NCBI GenBank assembly: GCA_031290715.1
Contig: JAITNA010000116.1
Coordinates: 1 to 5,096, forward strand
DNA: 5,096 bases
DNA from: Eubacteriales Family XIII. Incertae Sedis bacterium
GTDB lineage: Bacteria > Bacillota > Clostridia > Peptostreptococcales > Anaerovoracaceae
Direction: 5' to 3'
This document shows positions 1-5,096 of the stretch, in pieces (the stretch's first letter is position 1; each line of letters starts with the position of its first letter). The translations under genes and the position numbers were made by a program. The notes under the pieces were generated by a model. That model saw nothing but the letters and a program-made list of their open reading frames with translations, searched no databases and was not told the DNA's origin.

Positions 1-302
1 ATGTAACCTTGTGTTTGAATATGATGCCGCCAAGATTACAGATGGGGTTTGCTGCATTCGGCGAGTTGCTTGGCGCGACGTTTGCGTTTGCGATAAGCTA
101 CGCCGCGCTGCTTCAAATGGTGCATAATTATGCCAACAGCTATATTAGCGACACGCTTCGATTTCTCACATTCCCATTTTTCGGCATTGAATCGGCGTGT
201 ATGTTTATTTTTGGACTGGAACTCCTGTATGACACAATCTTGTTTGCTATTGGGATATTTAATAAAGACGTAGCGAATGAGATGGCAAAACTGTATATTT
301 AA
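1..302 (+). CDS. Probable TRAP transporter small permease (DctQ-like), C-terminal part, 5' truncated
   Basis: The frame is open from the first complete codon (position 3) to the TAA at 300-302, so the gene begins before the window. The TTG at 9 and the ATGs at 21 and 24 are probably internal codons. The visible ~99 residues contain two hydrophobic segments. The first begins near G-F-A-A-F-G-E-L-L-G and runs to about A-A-L-L-Q-M. The second follows a polar stretch (N-Y-A-N-S-Y-I-S-D-T) and contains F-P-F-F-G-I-E-S-A. A P-P-R-L turn precedes the first segment, and the protein ends in a short hydrophilic tail. This pattern fits the last two of the four membrane helices of DctQ subunits, which pair with the large DctM permease and a periplasmic or lipid-anchored binding protein to import organic acids using an ion gradient. 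No DctM gene follows; the next gene is convergent. Any partner gene must lie upstream or elsewhere. Another small membrane protein is possible. Codon composition is AT-richer than that of the right-hand genes. Confidence 0.55.
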   Translation, partial: VTLCLNMMPPRLQMGFAAFGELLGATFAFAISYAALLQMVHNYANSYISDTLRFLTFPFFGIESACMFIFGLELLYDTILFAIGIFNKDVANEMAKLYI

Positions 303-304
303 AG

Positions 305-1177
305 TCAGAGGGAATCTTCGCAGCTATCCATGAATTCTTCTATGTTTTCTCTCAAGAATGTATAAAAATCATATGCAACGCTCGATATCATACGAGACTT
401 TACAATTTTTATAGCGCGCATGCAAGACGGATTACGAATACCAATAATTTTTGTGGGCGGTGAAACAGGCGGCCAAGTATACTTCGGCCAAAATGCCACC
501 CCCATACCTCCCAGCGTTAAATTTTGCATAAACTCCGGTTTTGTTGTTTCAAACGCGATAATGGGGTAAAAACCGGCCTCACTGCAATATGCGTCGCCAA
601 CATGCCTTAGCGGCTGAAACAAATCCAAACAGATCCAAGTTTCTGACATGGCTTCAATAAGATCAATATTATCTTTCTCGGCAAGAGGATTTGTCATCGG
701 CACAGCCAGCAACAAAGGTTCTTCAAGCAGTATGTCCTCCCGCGATATAGTCTCATTTGGCAGCAGAGTGTCTATTAGTATGTCGTACTTAATAACGCCT
801 CTGTCATGATAGATTTTGAAATTTGATTTCGGGCTTTGTTGTTTATATTTAACGATGTATTTCGCGACAATATGCGATATCGCGCCAATATTGATAATCA
901 CGGAATTATCGCGGATATCGTCATTCTCCCTGACTTTGTTGGGCAAGATACGGAATGTTTCAAGCAAAGGTTTAAGTTCATTAAAAAGGTACATGCCATT
1001 CTCGTTTAGTGTCATACCCTTGTTGTCGCGTTCAAACAACTTCACCTTAAGCTCCCTTTCAAGGTTTATAATGGATGTGCTTATGGCGGGTTGGGCAATA
1101 TGGAGCGTATTTGACGCTTTTGAAACACTCGCGAGTTTTGCAACCTCCATGAAGTATTTTAATTGTGAAAATTCCAT
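305..1177 (-). CDS. LysR-family transcriptional regulator
   Basis: This is a complete 290-residue protein. Residues 1-60 form a typical LysR winged helix-turn-helix. It starts M-E-F-S-Q-L-K-Y-F; the recognition region at about 17-50 contains S-V-S-K-A-S, A-Q-P-A-I-S and the K-L-F-E-R signature. The ATG at 1177 is the usual family start and no better alternative exists, although the Shine-Dalgarno match is poor (GAGAG about 12 nt upstream). Residues ~91-290 form the periplasmic-binding-protein-like effector domain, with L-L-A-V-P near 156-160 and a G-G-M-G-V-A-F-W-P loop at 223-231. Only about five residues (R-G-V-I-K) separate the strand N-F-K-I-Y-H-D from Y-D-I-L-I-D, where the family usually has a longer helix-containing stretch, so the ligand lobe is somewhat reduced. 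The gene is divergent from serA and convergent with the DctQ-like gene, with 2 bp between stops. Target and ligand are unknown; serA, the transporter or its own promoter are candidates. The gene is clearly AT-richer than serA. Confidence 0.93.
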   Translation of the reverse strand: MEFSQLKYFMEVAKLASVSKASNTLHIAQPAISTSIINLERELKVKLFERDNKGMTLNENGMYLFNELKPLLETFRILPNKVRENDDIRDNSVIINIGAISHIVAKYIVKYKQQSPKSNFKIYHDRGVIKYDILIDTLLPNETISREDILLEEPLLLAVPMTNPLAEKDNIDLIEAMSETWICLDLFQPLRHVGDAYCSEAGFYPIIAFETTKPEFMQNLTLGGMGVAFWPKYTWPPVSPPTKIIGIRNPSCMRAIKIVKSRMISSVAYDFYTFLRENIEEFMDSCEDSL

Positions 1178-1204
1178 ATTGTCACATTTCTCTCAATCGT
1201 GCTT

Positions 1205-1239
1205 ATATCATAGCAATGAATAGCCTACGTGATATGCTA
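1205..1239. repeat. Interrupted inverted repeats, possible LysR operator
   Basis: ATATCA (1205-1210) is repeated inverted as TGATAT (1230-1235) with a 19-bp spacer; including flanking bases the arms read GCTTATATCA and TGATATGC. Within and beside this, TAGC (1221-1224) and GCTA (1236-1239) form a dyad separated by exactly 11 bp. LysR regulators commonly bind interrupted dyads of the T-N11-A type, so this is a reasonable operator candidate. In AT-rich DNA such short dyads also arise by chance, so confidence is limited. Confidence 0.35.
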
Positions 1240-1270
1240 CAATTATACCATCGTCGTATGCTTTTTGTAA
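1207..1270 (-). promoter_or_regulatory. Candidate promoter(s) of the LysR gene
   Basis: Two minus-strand options are visible. One is an extended -10, TGCTATGAT (plus positions 1215-1207), with no good -35 upstream. The other has a perfect TATAAT (plus positions 1247-1242), 17 bp from a poor TTACAA -35 (plus positions 1270-1265, 3 of 6 matches). Either gives a short leader for the ATG at 1177. The inverted repeat at 1205-1235 covers the first option and would lie at the transcription start of the second, which would suit autorepression. The sequence cannot show which is used. Confidence 0.4.
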
Positions 1271-1304
1271 GAAGATTGGATGGCCGTCCTATTCCGTTTT
1301 GCAC

Positions 1305-1332
1305 TTGTAAAGCGCGGCGGCTTTGATATAAT
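1305..1332 (+). promoter_or_regulatory. serA promoter, extended -10 sigma70-type
   Basis: A perfect extended -10, TGATATAAT, lies at 1324-1332 (TATAAT at 1327-1332). A partial -35, TTGTAA (4 of 6 matches), sits at 1305-1310 with a 16-bp spacer. A second near-match, TTGCAC at 1299-1304, is too far away (22 bp) to be the partner. Transcription would start near 1339, giving a leader of about 63 nt. This leader is too short for most known riboswitches. Confidence 0.65.
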
Positions 1333-1333
1333 G

Positions 1334-1372
1334 TAGCAGTTGTTATTTTGCAGATAAATAGCAGTTATTATG
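1334..1372 (+). repeat. Direct repeat in the serA leader
   Basis: TAGCAGTTGTTATT (1334-1347) is repeated as TAGCAGTTATTATG (1359-1372), 12 of 14 bases identical and offset by 25 bp, about two and a half helical turns. The repeat starts just downstream of the -10 box, around the predicted transcription start. It could be a pair of sites for a regulator, or a chance duplication. No protein can be assigned to it. Confidence 0.4.
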
Positions 1373-1390
1373 AACCCGATCGGACAAAAC

Positions 1391-1395
1391 AGGAG
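1391..1395 (+). promoter_or_regulatory. serA ribosome binding site
   Basis: AGGAG lies 6 nt before the ATG at 1402. This strong, well-spaced Shine-Dalgarno sequence fixes that ATG as the start. The contrast with the weak signals before lysR and manA suggests efficient translation of serA. Confidence 0.85.
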
Positions 1396-1401
1396 TAAGG
1401 A

Positions 1402-2556
1402 ATGTACAAGATTGCGACACTGAACAAAATTTCGCCGAAAGGCATGACGCTTCTGACGGACGCTTATGATGTCGTCGAAGGTACAGACGCCGCCAACGCC
1501 ATCGTCGTTCGCAGCGCGGACATGCACGACATCGTTTTCTCAAAGGAGCTTCTCGCCATCGCGCGCGCGGGGGCGGGCGTCAACAACATCCCGGTTGACA
1601 AATGCGCGGAGCGCGGCATCGTCGTGTTCAACACACCGGGCGCCAACGCCAACGCCGTCAAGGAACTCGTGATCGCGTCCATCCTCATGGCTTCGCGGAA
1701 TTTGGTTGAAGCCATCGAATGGACGAAAGGCCTCGGCGAAGACGCGGCGTCAGCTGTGGAAAAAGGCAAATCCAAGTTCGCAGGGGAAGAGATCAAAGGA
1801 AAGACCCTCGGCGTCGTCGGCCTCGGATACATCGGCGTCATGGTCGCCAATGCCGCGGAAGACCTCGGCATGCAGGTCGTCGGCTACGATCCGTTTCTCT
1901 CCGTCAAGGCGGCGCACGACCTCTCGTCGACCGTCAAGATTTTTGAAACCCTCGACGCAATGCTTCCAAGCTGCGACTATGTGACGATCCATGTCCCGTC
2001 CAACTCCGACACGAACGGGATGTTCGACTACGCCCTGATCGACGCGATGAAGAACAAAGGCGTCCTGCTCAATTTCTCGCGGGACAAGCTTGTCGTCGCG
2101 GACGATCTCAAGCGGGCGCTGGCGGAGAAAAAGCTTCGCCTGTATATCACGGACTTCCCGACGGACGACATCCTCGGCACACCCGGCGCCGTCCTCATCC
2201 CGCACCTCGGCGCTTCGACAAAGGAATCGGAAGAAAACTGCGCCATCATGGCCGTCGATCAGATCATGAACTATCTTGAGCATGGCATCATCGAAAACTC
2301 GGTCAACTTCCCCACGGTTCACGCCGGCGTCAAGCCGGGCGTTGCACGTATCTGCGTTATGCACAAAAATGTTCCCAATGTCCTTGGGAGATTGGCCGGC
2401 TATATCGCGGAGATGGGCATCAACATCAGCAATATGATCAACAAAAGCAAGGGGGACAATGCGTTCACGATCCTCGATCTGGACGACGCCCCGGACGAAG
2501 CGAAAATCACAGAAGCGTTCGCGTTTGAAGGCGTGATCTCCGTCCGCATTATATAA
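1402..2556 (+). CDS. serA: D-3-phosphoglycerate dehydrogenase (short, ACT-tailed form)
   Basis: This enzyme oxidises 3-phosphoglycerate to 3-phosphohydroxypyruvate with NAD+, the first step of cytosolic serine synthesis. The protein has 384 residues. The split substrate-binding domain comprises about 1-95 and 280-305, including R-A-G-A-G-V-N-N-I (55-63) and N-T-P-G-A-N-A-N-A-V (77-86). The NAD+-binding Rossmann domain lies between them, with G-L-G-Y-I-G (140-145) and the acidic D163 after the second strand. An ACT domain, the usual serine-sensing module, occupies about 315-384 (N-V-L-G-R-L-A ... M-G-I-N-I-S-N-M). There is no extra intervening domain, so it is shorter than E. coli SerA (about 410 residues). 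The catalytic Arg (R227) and His (H268 in P-H-L-G-A-S-T) are present. The usual catalytic Glu appears as Asp (D255 in D-F-P-T-D-D), and the common Arg-Gly is Arg-Asp (227-228). No serC or serB lies nearby. Feedback inhibition by serine is inferred from the ACT domain. A related 2-hydroxyacid dehydrogenase is less likely. Confidence 0.92.
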   Translation: MYKIATLNKISPKGMTLLTDAYDVVEGTDAANAIVVRSADMHDIVFSKELLAIARAGAGVNNIPVDKCAERGIVVFNTPGANANAVKELVIASILMASRNLVEAIEWTKGLGEDAASAVEKGKSKFAGEEIKGKTLGVVGLGYIGVMVANAAEDLGMQVVGYDPFLSVKAAHDLSSTVKIFETLDAMLPSCDYVTIHVPSNSDTNGMFDYALIDAMKNKGVLLNFSRDKLVVADDLKRALAEKKLRLYITDFPTDDILGTPGAVLIPHLGASTKESEENCAIMAVDQIMNYLEHGIIENSVNFPTVHAGVKPGVARICVMHKNVPNVLGRLAGYIAEMGINISNMINKSKGDNAFTILDLDDAPDEAKITEAFAFEGVISVRII

Positions 2557-2568
2557 TTATTATATAAT
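2548..2568. repeat. AT-only perfect palindrome at the serA/manA convergence
   Basis: The 10-bp unit ATTATATAAT, itself a perfect palindrome, occurs at 2548-2557 and 2559-2568 around a single T. Together they form a 21-bp inverted repeat with complete 10-bp arms and an 11-bp tandem period; ATTATA recurs at 2571-2576. It covers the last serA codons and stop and nearly all of the 15-bp gap to the manA stop. It could act as a weak bidirectional transcription end or RNA 3' hairpin for both convergent genes. The stem has no G-C pairs and no U tract follows a stable stem, so it is not a standard intrinsic terminator. Confidence 0.55.
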
Positions 2569-2571
2569 AAA

Positions 2572-3471
2572 TTATAGGGTTTTCGGCGTGGCTTTCAACA
2601 GCCGGCCGCCTGTGACGGCGTAGCTTTCGCTGTTTGCGGGGATCATGAAAGTGTCCCCGCCGCCGAAGCGGTATACCCCGCTATCCGTCGTGATCGTGCC
2701 GCGTATCAAAGCGGTGTACACACTGAACACGGCTTCCTTTTCAAAGGCGACGGGCTCGGCCGCATCGACCTTCTCCAAACGGAAGAGGTCCGTTTCAAGC
2801 AGGCTGACAAGGCCCGGGAGGATTTCCCGCTGCTCCTGCCGTTTTACGGGTTCGCCGAACCGAAACGCGTCTAACGCCTGCTCAAACGGCTGCTCCCCAA
2901 GCCGGCCCCAGTTGTAGATTTGCGACGATTCCCGCAACGGCGAACTGATTTCATAGTAGACTTGCCCGGGCCCGATGGAATGCAAAATGCCCGGCGGCGC
3001 GACGAAACTCTCGCCCTCGTGAACCTCCGTAACGTACGCGGACTCCATGACCGTATCCGCGGCGATCGCGTTGAACAGCGCAAGGCCATTCGTGAGCTTC
3101 GTGCCCGTCATCATTTGCGCGCCCGCTTCCGCTTTGACGACATACCAGCCCTCGTATTGCTCGCCGCCCGCTTTCAGGCCGCCGCCGTGGATCACCGCCG
3201 GGCTTTGCTCCCCGAAATCGAGCAGCTTGATGACAAAAGGGAAATACGTCGATTCCGTCCCGAAAAGTTCCCGGTTTTTCTTGTAGAGTTCGGACAGCAT
3301 ATAGCCCGTATATTTCCCGTTGCGCACAAATGTCTGACGGTACTGGACCGCCGACATCTCCCAGCTTTCCGCAATGCGAATGCCCTCCGGGTATTTCCCG
3401 AATAATGCCGACAGCCGGCTGCCGCCCCAATGCTTCTCTTCAAAAAAAGGTACGAAAAAAATCGGTTCCAT
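2572..3471 (-). CDS. manA: Mannose-6-phosphate isomerase homologue, type I short form
   Basis: The family interconverts fructose-6-phosphate and mannose-6-phosphate in the cytosol, using one zinc ion. The 299-residue length matches the short Bacillus-type cupin enzymes (about 300-320). Landmarks in order are K-H-W-G-G (13-17), E-S-W-E-M-S-A (35-41), F-P-F-V-I-K (77-82), E-G-W-Y (107-110), A-P-P-G-I-L-H-S-I-G (158-167), Y-Y-E-I (172-175) and N-W-G-R (187-190), followed by a C-terminal cupin-like domain. Three zinc ligands are recognisable as H95, E107 and H164. The usual Gln of the V-Q-V-H-P motif is not: the region reads S-P-A-V-I-H-G-G-G, with V93 or A92 at that position and Gly instead of Pro. 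The ATG at 3471 overlaps the preceding mutase stop as TAATG, so translation is probably coupled; a weak AAGGA sits 12 nt upstream. Pairing with a phosphohexomutase supports a role in mannose or nucleotide-sugar metabolism. The altered ligand leaves open weak activity, a different metal geometry or another substrate. Confidence 0.87.
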   Translation of the reverse strand: MEPIFFVPFFEEKHWGGSRLSALFGKYPEGIRIAESWEMSAVQYRQTFVRNGKYTGYMLSELYKKNRELFGTESTYFPFVIKLLDFGEQSPAVIHGGGLKAGGEQYEGWYVVKAEAGAQMMTGTKLTNGLALFNAIAADTVMESAYVTEVHEGESFVAPPGILHSIGPGQVYYEISSPLRESSQIYNWGRLGEQPFEQALDAFRFGEPVKRQEQREILPGLVSLLETDLFRLEKVDAAEPVAFEKEAVFSVYTALIRGTITTDSGVYRFGGGDTFMIPANSESYAVTGGRLLKATPKTL

Positions 3472-3473
3472 TA
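3469..3473 (-). other. TAATG stop/start overlap of the mutase and manA
   Basis: On the minus strand the mutase stop TAA (3473-3471) and the manA start ATG (3471-3469) share one base. This is a typical translational coupling junction. It shows the two genes are one transcription unit and supports the ATG at 3471 as the manA start. Confidence 0.85.
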
Positions 3474-5096
3474 CACTTCGCCGTCCTTACCGCCCTGCTC
3501 CGCCTTCACCGCGATCTTCGCGACCTCGGCCCGCATGCGTTCAATGGCCTTCCGCGCATCCGCTTCTGTCTTTCCGACGCCCGTGTAATAAATTTTGAGT
3601 TTTGGCTCTGTTCCCGAAGGCCGGGCCAGTACCTTGCAACCGTCCGCCAAATCAAATTCTATCACATTCGATGAGGGAATGCCGGCGACCGGCGATTTCT
3701 CTACCCGTCCGCCGAGTTTGTACGAAGTGTGTACGCCGGATTCAAAATCCGTCGTCGCAACGACCACCGCGCTGAACGCGTCCATCGTTTTCGGCTCGCG
3801 AAGCTGTCCCATGATCGCCGCGATCTCCCGCATGCCCTTCTCGCCCGGCCGGACAAATTCGTCAAGCCCGTCGATATAGAAACCGTACTCCGCGTAAAGC
3901 TCGTCCATGCGGTCGAGCAAGGTCTTTCCGCGGGATTTCTGCACGCCCGCGGCTTCGCAAAGCAGGAGTGCCGCGTCCTGCGCGTCCTTGTCCCGCGCGT
4001 AGACGCCGGAATTGTACCCGCAGCTTTCCTCAAATCCAAAGATATACCGGGACTCTTCGCCGACGGCTTCGAGCGCGTTCATCTGATCGCCGATGTTCTT
4101 GAATCCTGTCAGGACTTTGCGCGTTTCGATCCCCCGCCGTTTTGCCATTTCGCCCGTCAACGGCGTGGATACGATCGTCGTCACAAAGACCGGCCGATCC
4201 GGCATCGTCCCGTCCCGTTCGCGGCAAGCGACGACATAATCCAGCAAAAGGATGCCGACTTGGTTTCCGGAAAGTCGCACATACCCGCCGTCGTGGAATA
4301 CCGCGGCGCCAAGGCGGTCCGCGTCGGGGTCCGTCCCCAAAAGCAAATCCGGCGCGGCGCCCGCCGCTTTGCGTTTCTCGCAAAGCGCAAGGCCCAGATT
4401 CAGCGCACCCGGTTTTTCGGGATTCGGCTCGGGGCAGGTGGTGAAATCCGGGTCTGGATTTTCCTGCTCCGGCACGATGATGAGATCTCCGATTTCCGCG
4501 TCCGTGAGGATTCGGCGCACAAGCAGATTGCCCGTGCCGTTGAGGGGCGTATAAACGACGCGGATATCCCGGCACGCCCCCGCCGTCTTTGACTCGGCCC
4601 GCACGTGATCGGTATACTGCCGCGTCACGGCCTCGCCGATCAGGGAAATCAGCGGCTCCTCCTCCGCGGCAAGCGCCGTGCGCTCCGCTGCGGTCCTCCC
4701 CTTCGTATATTTCCCGGCGACTGTCTTTACGCCCGTCCACATATCGACCCGATCGATCTTGTCCGCGACTTTCCGCGCGTCGCCGGGCATACACTGACAG
4801 CCGTGCCTGTCGTAAATCTTGTATCCGTTGTATGCCTTGTTGTTGTGGCTGGCCGTCACAACAACGCCCGCGTCTGTATGAAGCTCGCGCACGGCAAAGG
4901 ACAGAAGCGGCGTGGCCGAGAGGGTATCGAAGAGTTCGACGCGAATACCGTTCGCGGCAAAAACGCAAGCCGCTTCAAAGGCGAAGAGGTCGGAATCCCG
5001 GCGATTGTCATAGGCGATCGCAACCGAGGGCGTCCCGCCGCCTGTTTCGGCCTTTTCCTCGTTGATCCGCTCCGCAAAGCCCTGTGAAATCTTGCG
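3471..5096 (-). CDS. Phosphoglucomutase/phosphomannomutase (PgcA/PGM2 type), N-terminus outside the window
   Basis: This alpha-D-phosphohexomutase interconverts hexose 6- and 1-phosphates (glucose, probably also mannose) through a phosphoserine and Mg2+, supplying sugar-1-phosphates for UDP-glucose or GDP-mannose. The frame stays open to the window edge, so 541 residues are visible and roughly 40-65 are missing compared with the ~580-residue PgcA type. The GTG at 4892 is not the start, because about 68 good family residues precede it (for example I-S-Q-G-F-A-E-R and I-A-Y-D-N-R-R-D-S). In visible numbering, the active-site loop T-A-S-H-N has its Ser at 83 (codon 4850-4848). The Mg2+ loop G-T-D-P-D-A-D-R-L-G has its Asp residues at 256, 258 and 260. 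The sugar-recognition loop G-F-E-E-S-C-G is near 354-360, and the phosphate-binding loop R-P-S-G-T-E-P is at 492-498. All four catalytic elements are intact. Small departures are Asn for the usual Pro after T-A-S-H-N and Cys in the sugar loop. It is co-transcribed with manA; its promoter is not in the window. Substrate preference cannot be read from the sequence. Confidence 0.93.
   Translation of the reverse strand, partial: RKISQGFAERINEEKAETGGGTPSVAIAYDNRRDSDLFAFEAACVFAANGIRVELFDTLSATPLLSFAVRELHTDAGVVVTASHNNKAYNGYKIYDRHGCQCMPGDARKVADKIDRVDMWTGVKTVAGKYTKGRTAAERTALAAEEEPLISLIGEAVTRQYTDHVRAESKTAGACRDIRVVYTPLNGTGNLLVRRILTDAEIGDLIIVPEQENPDPDFTTCPEPNPEKPGALNLGLALCEKRKAAGAAPDLLLGTDPDADRLGAAVFHDGGYVRLSGNQVGILLLDYVVACRERDGTMPDRPVFVTTIVSTPLTGEMAKRRGIETRKVLTGFKNIGDQMNALEAVGEESRYIFGFEESCGYNSGVYARDKDAQDAALLLCEAAGVQKSRGKTLLDRMDELYAEYGFYIDGLDEFVRPGEKGMREIAAIMGQLREPKTMDAFSAVVVATTDFESGVHTSYKLGGRVEKSPVAGIPSSNVIEFDLADGCKVLARPSGTEPKLKIYYTGVGKTEADARKAIERMRAEVAKIAVKAEQGGKDGEV

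Larger units (their letters stand above)
1178..1401. other. Divergent lysR-serA intergenic regulatory region
   Basis: This 224-bp region shows no convincing gene of its own. It contains the outward-facing promoters of both flanking genes, a long interrupted inverted repeat nearer lysR, and a direct repeat in the serA leader; these are listed separately. A short divergent gap beside a LysR gene is the classical place for a LysR operator, so this is the most likely site of regulation in the window. That statement is inferred from layout, not from a proven binding site. Confidence 0.7.

Noticed and set aside
816..1223. 135-codon open frame antisense to the lysR N-terminal region
   Set aside because: It is hydrophobic and Ser-rich only because it is the complement of the LysR helix-turn-helix coding sequence. 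The LysR reading is decisive.
1339..1401. Riboswitch or T-box leader for serA
   Set aside because: The predicted leader is only about 63 nt, with no T-box motif and no terminator hairpin. The CCGATCGG palindrome at 1376-1383 is too small to support one.
1243..1543. Minus-strand open frames of 94 and 66 codons over the lysR-serA gap and the serA 5' end
   Set aside because: They overlap the serA promoter and start, have no recognisable domain and no good ribosome binding site.
1750..2364. 204-codon open frame antisense to serA
   Set aside because: It is the antisense shadow of a well-supported dehydrogenase. It has no ribosome binding site or domain signal that I can see.
2920..3405. 161-codon open frame antisense to manA
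   Set aside because: It has an Arg-rich composition and falls entirely within manA, whose motifs account for the region.
3729..4592. 287-codon open frame on the plus strand
   Set aside because: It lies wholly inside the mutase gene on the opposite strand, which carries all the expected catalytic motifs. The translation is rich in Arg, Ala and Pro with no recognisable domain, as expected for the antisense of GC-rich coding DNA.
4030..4968. 312-codon open frame on the minus strand overlapping the mutase
   Set aside because: It is a same-strand shadow frame of the mutase, extremely Arg/Gly-rich, with no family features.
1..5096. CRISPR array, tRNA, rRNA, insertion sequence or prophage signature
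   Set aside because: I saw no spaced repeat array, cloverleaf, rRNA segment, transposase motif or flanking target duplication on either strand. The repeats found are short and local.

Overview
The window carries two complete and compositionally different gene groups, with a gene cut off at each end. It looks bacterial: compact genes, Shine-Dalgarno and sigma70-type signals, and a stop/start overlap. The short bacterial type I mannose-6-phosphate isomerase, the PgcA/PGM2-type phosphohexomutase and the ACT-tailed short phosphoglycerate dehydrogenase with an 'N-F-S-R-D ... T-D-F-P' active-site region all resemble proteins of anaerobic Bacillota (Clostridia and relatives). That placement rests on recalled family resemblance, not on a search, so treat it as tentative.

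Layout. Positions 1-302 (+) hold the C-terminal part of a membrane protein that best fits the small DctQ-type subunit of a TRAP transporter. A LysR-family regulator lies tail to tail with it at 305-1177 (-), only 2 bp away. A 224-bp divergent intergenic region (1178-1401) holds a strong extended -10 promoter for the next gene, candidate promoters for the regulator, and inverted and direct repeats. serA (1402-2556, +) encodes D-3-phosphoglycerate dehydrogenase, which commits 3-phosphoglycerate to serine synthesis. It converges on a two-gene minus-strand operon across a 15-bp, all-A/T gap containing a perfect 10+1+10 palindrome. That operon is a phosphoglucomutase/phosphomannomutase (3471 to beyond 5096, 5' end outside the window) followed by a mannose-6-phosphate isomerase homologue (2572-3471), joined by a TAATG overlap.

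How the genes fit together. The isomerase and mutase interconvert fructose-6-P, mannose-6-P, mannose-1-P and glucose-6-P/glucose-1-P, which links glycolysis to nucleotide-sugar and cell-surface polysaccharide precursors. SerA draws on glycolysis lower down. The LysR protein may control serA (divergent neighbour), itself, or the transporter beside it; the sequence does not decide this.

No novel multi-gene system is visible. The points worth a second look are: the replaced zinc-ligand glutamine in the ManA homologue; the Asp at the usual catalytic Glu position of SerA; the repeats between lysR and serA; the AT palindrome at the serA/manA junction; and a sharp composition change near position 1400 (for example 23/60 G+C at 301-360 against 39/60 at 1801-1860).
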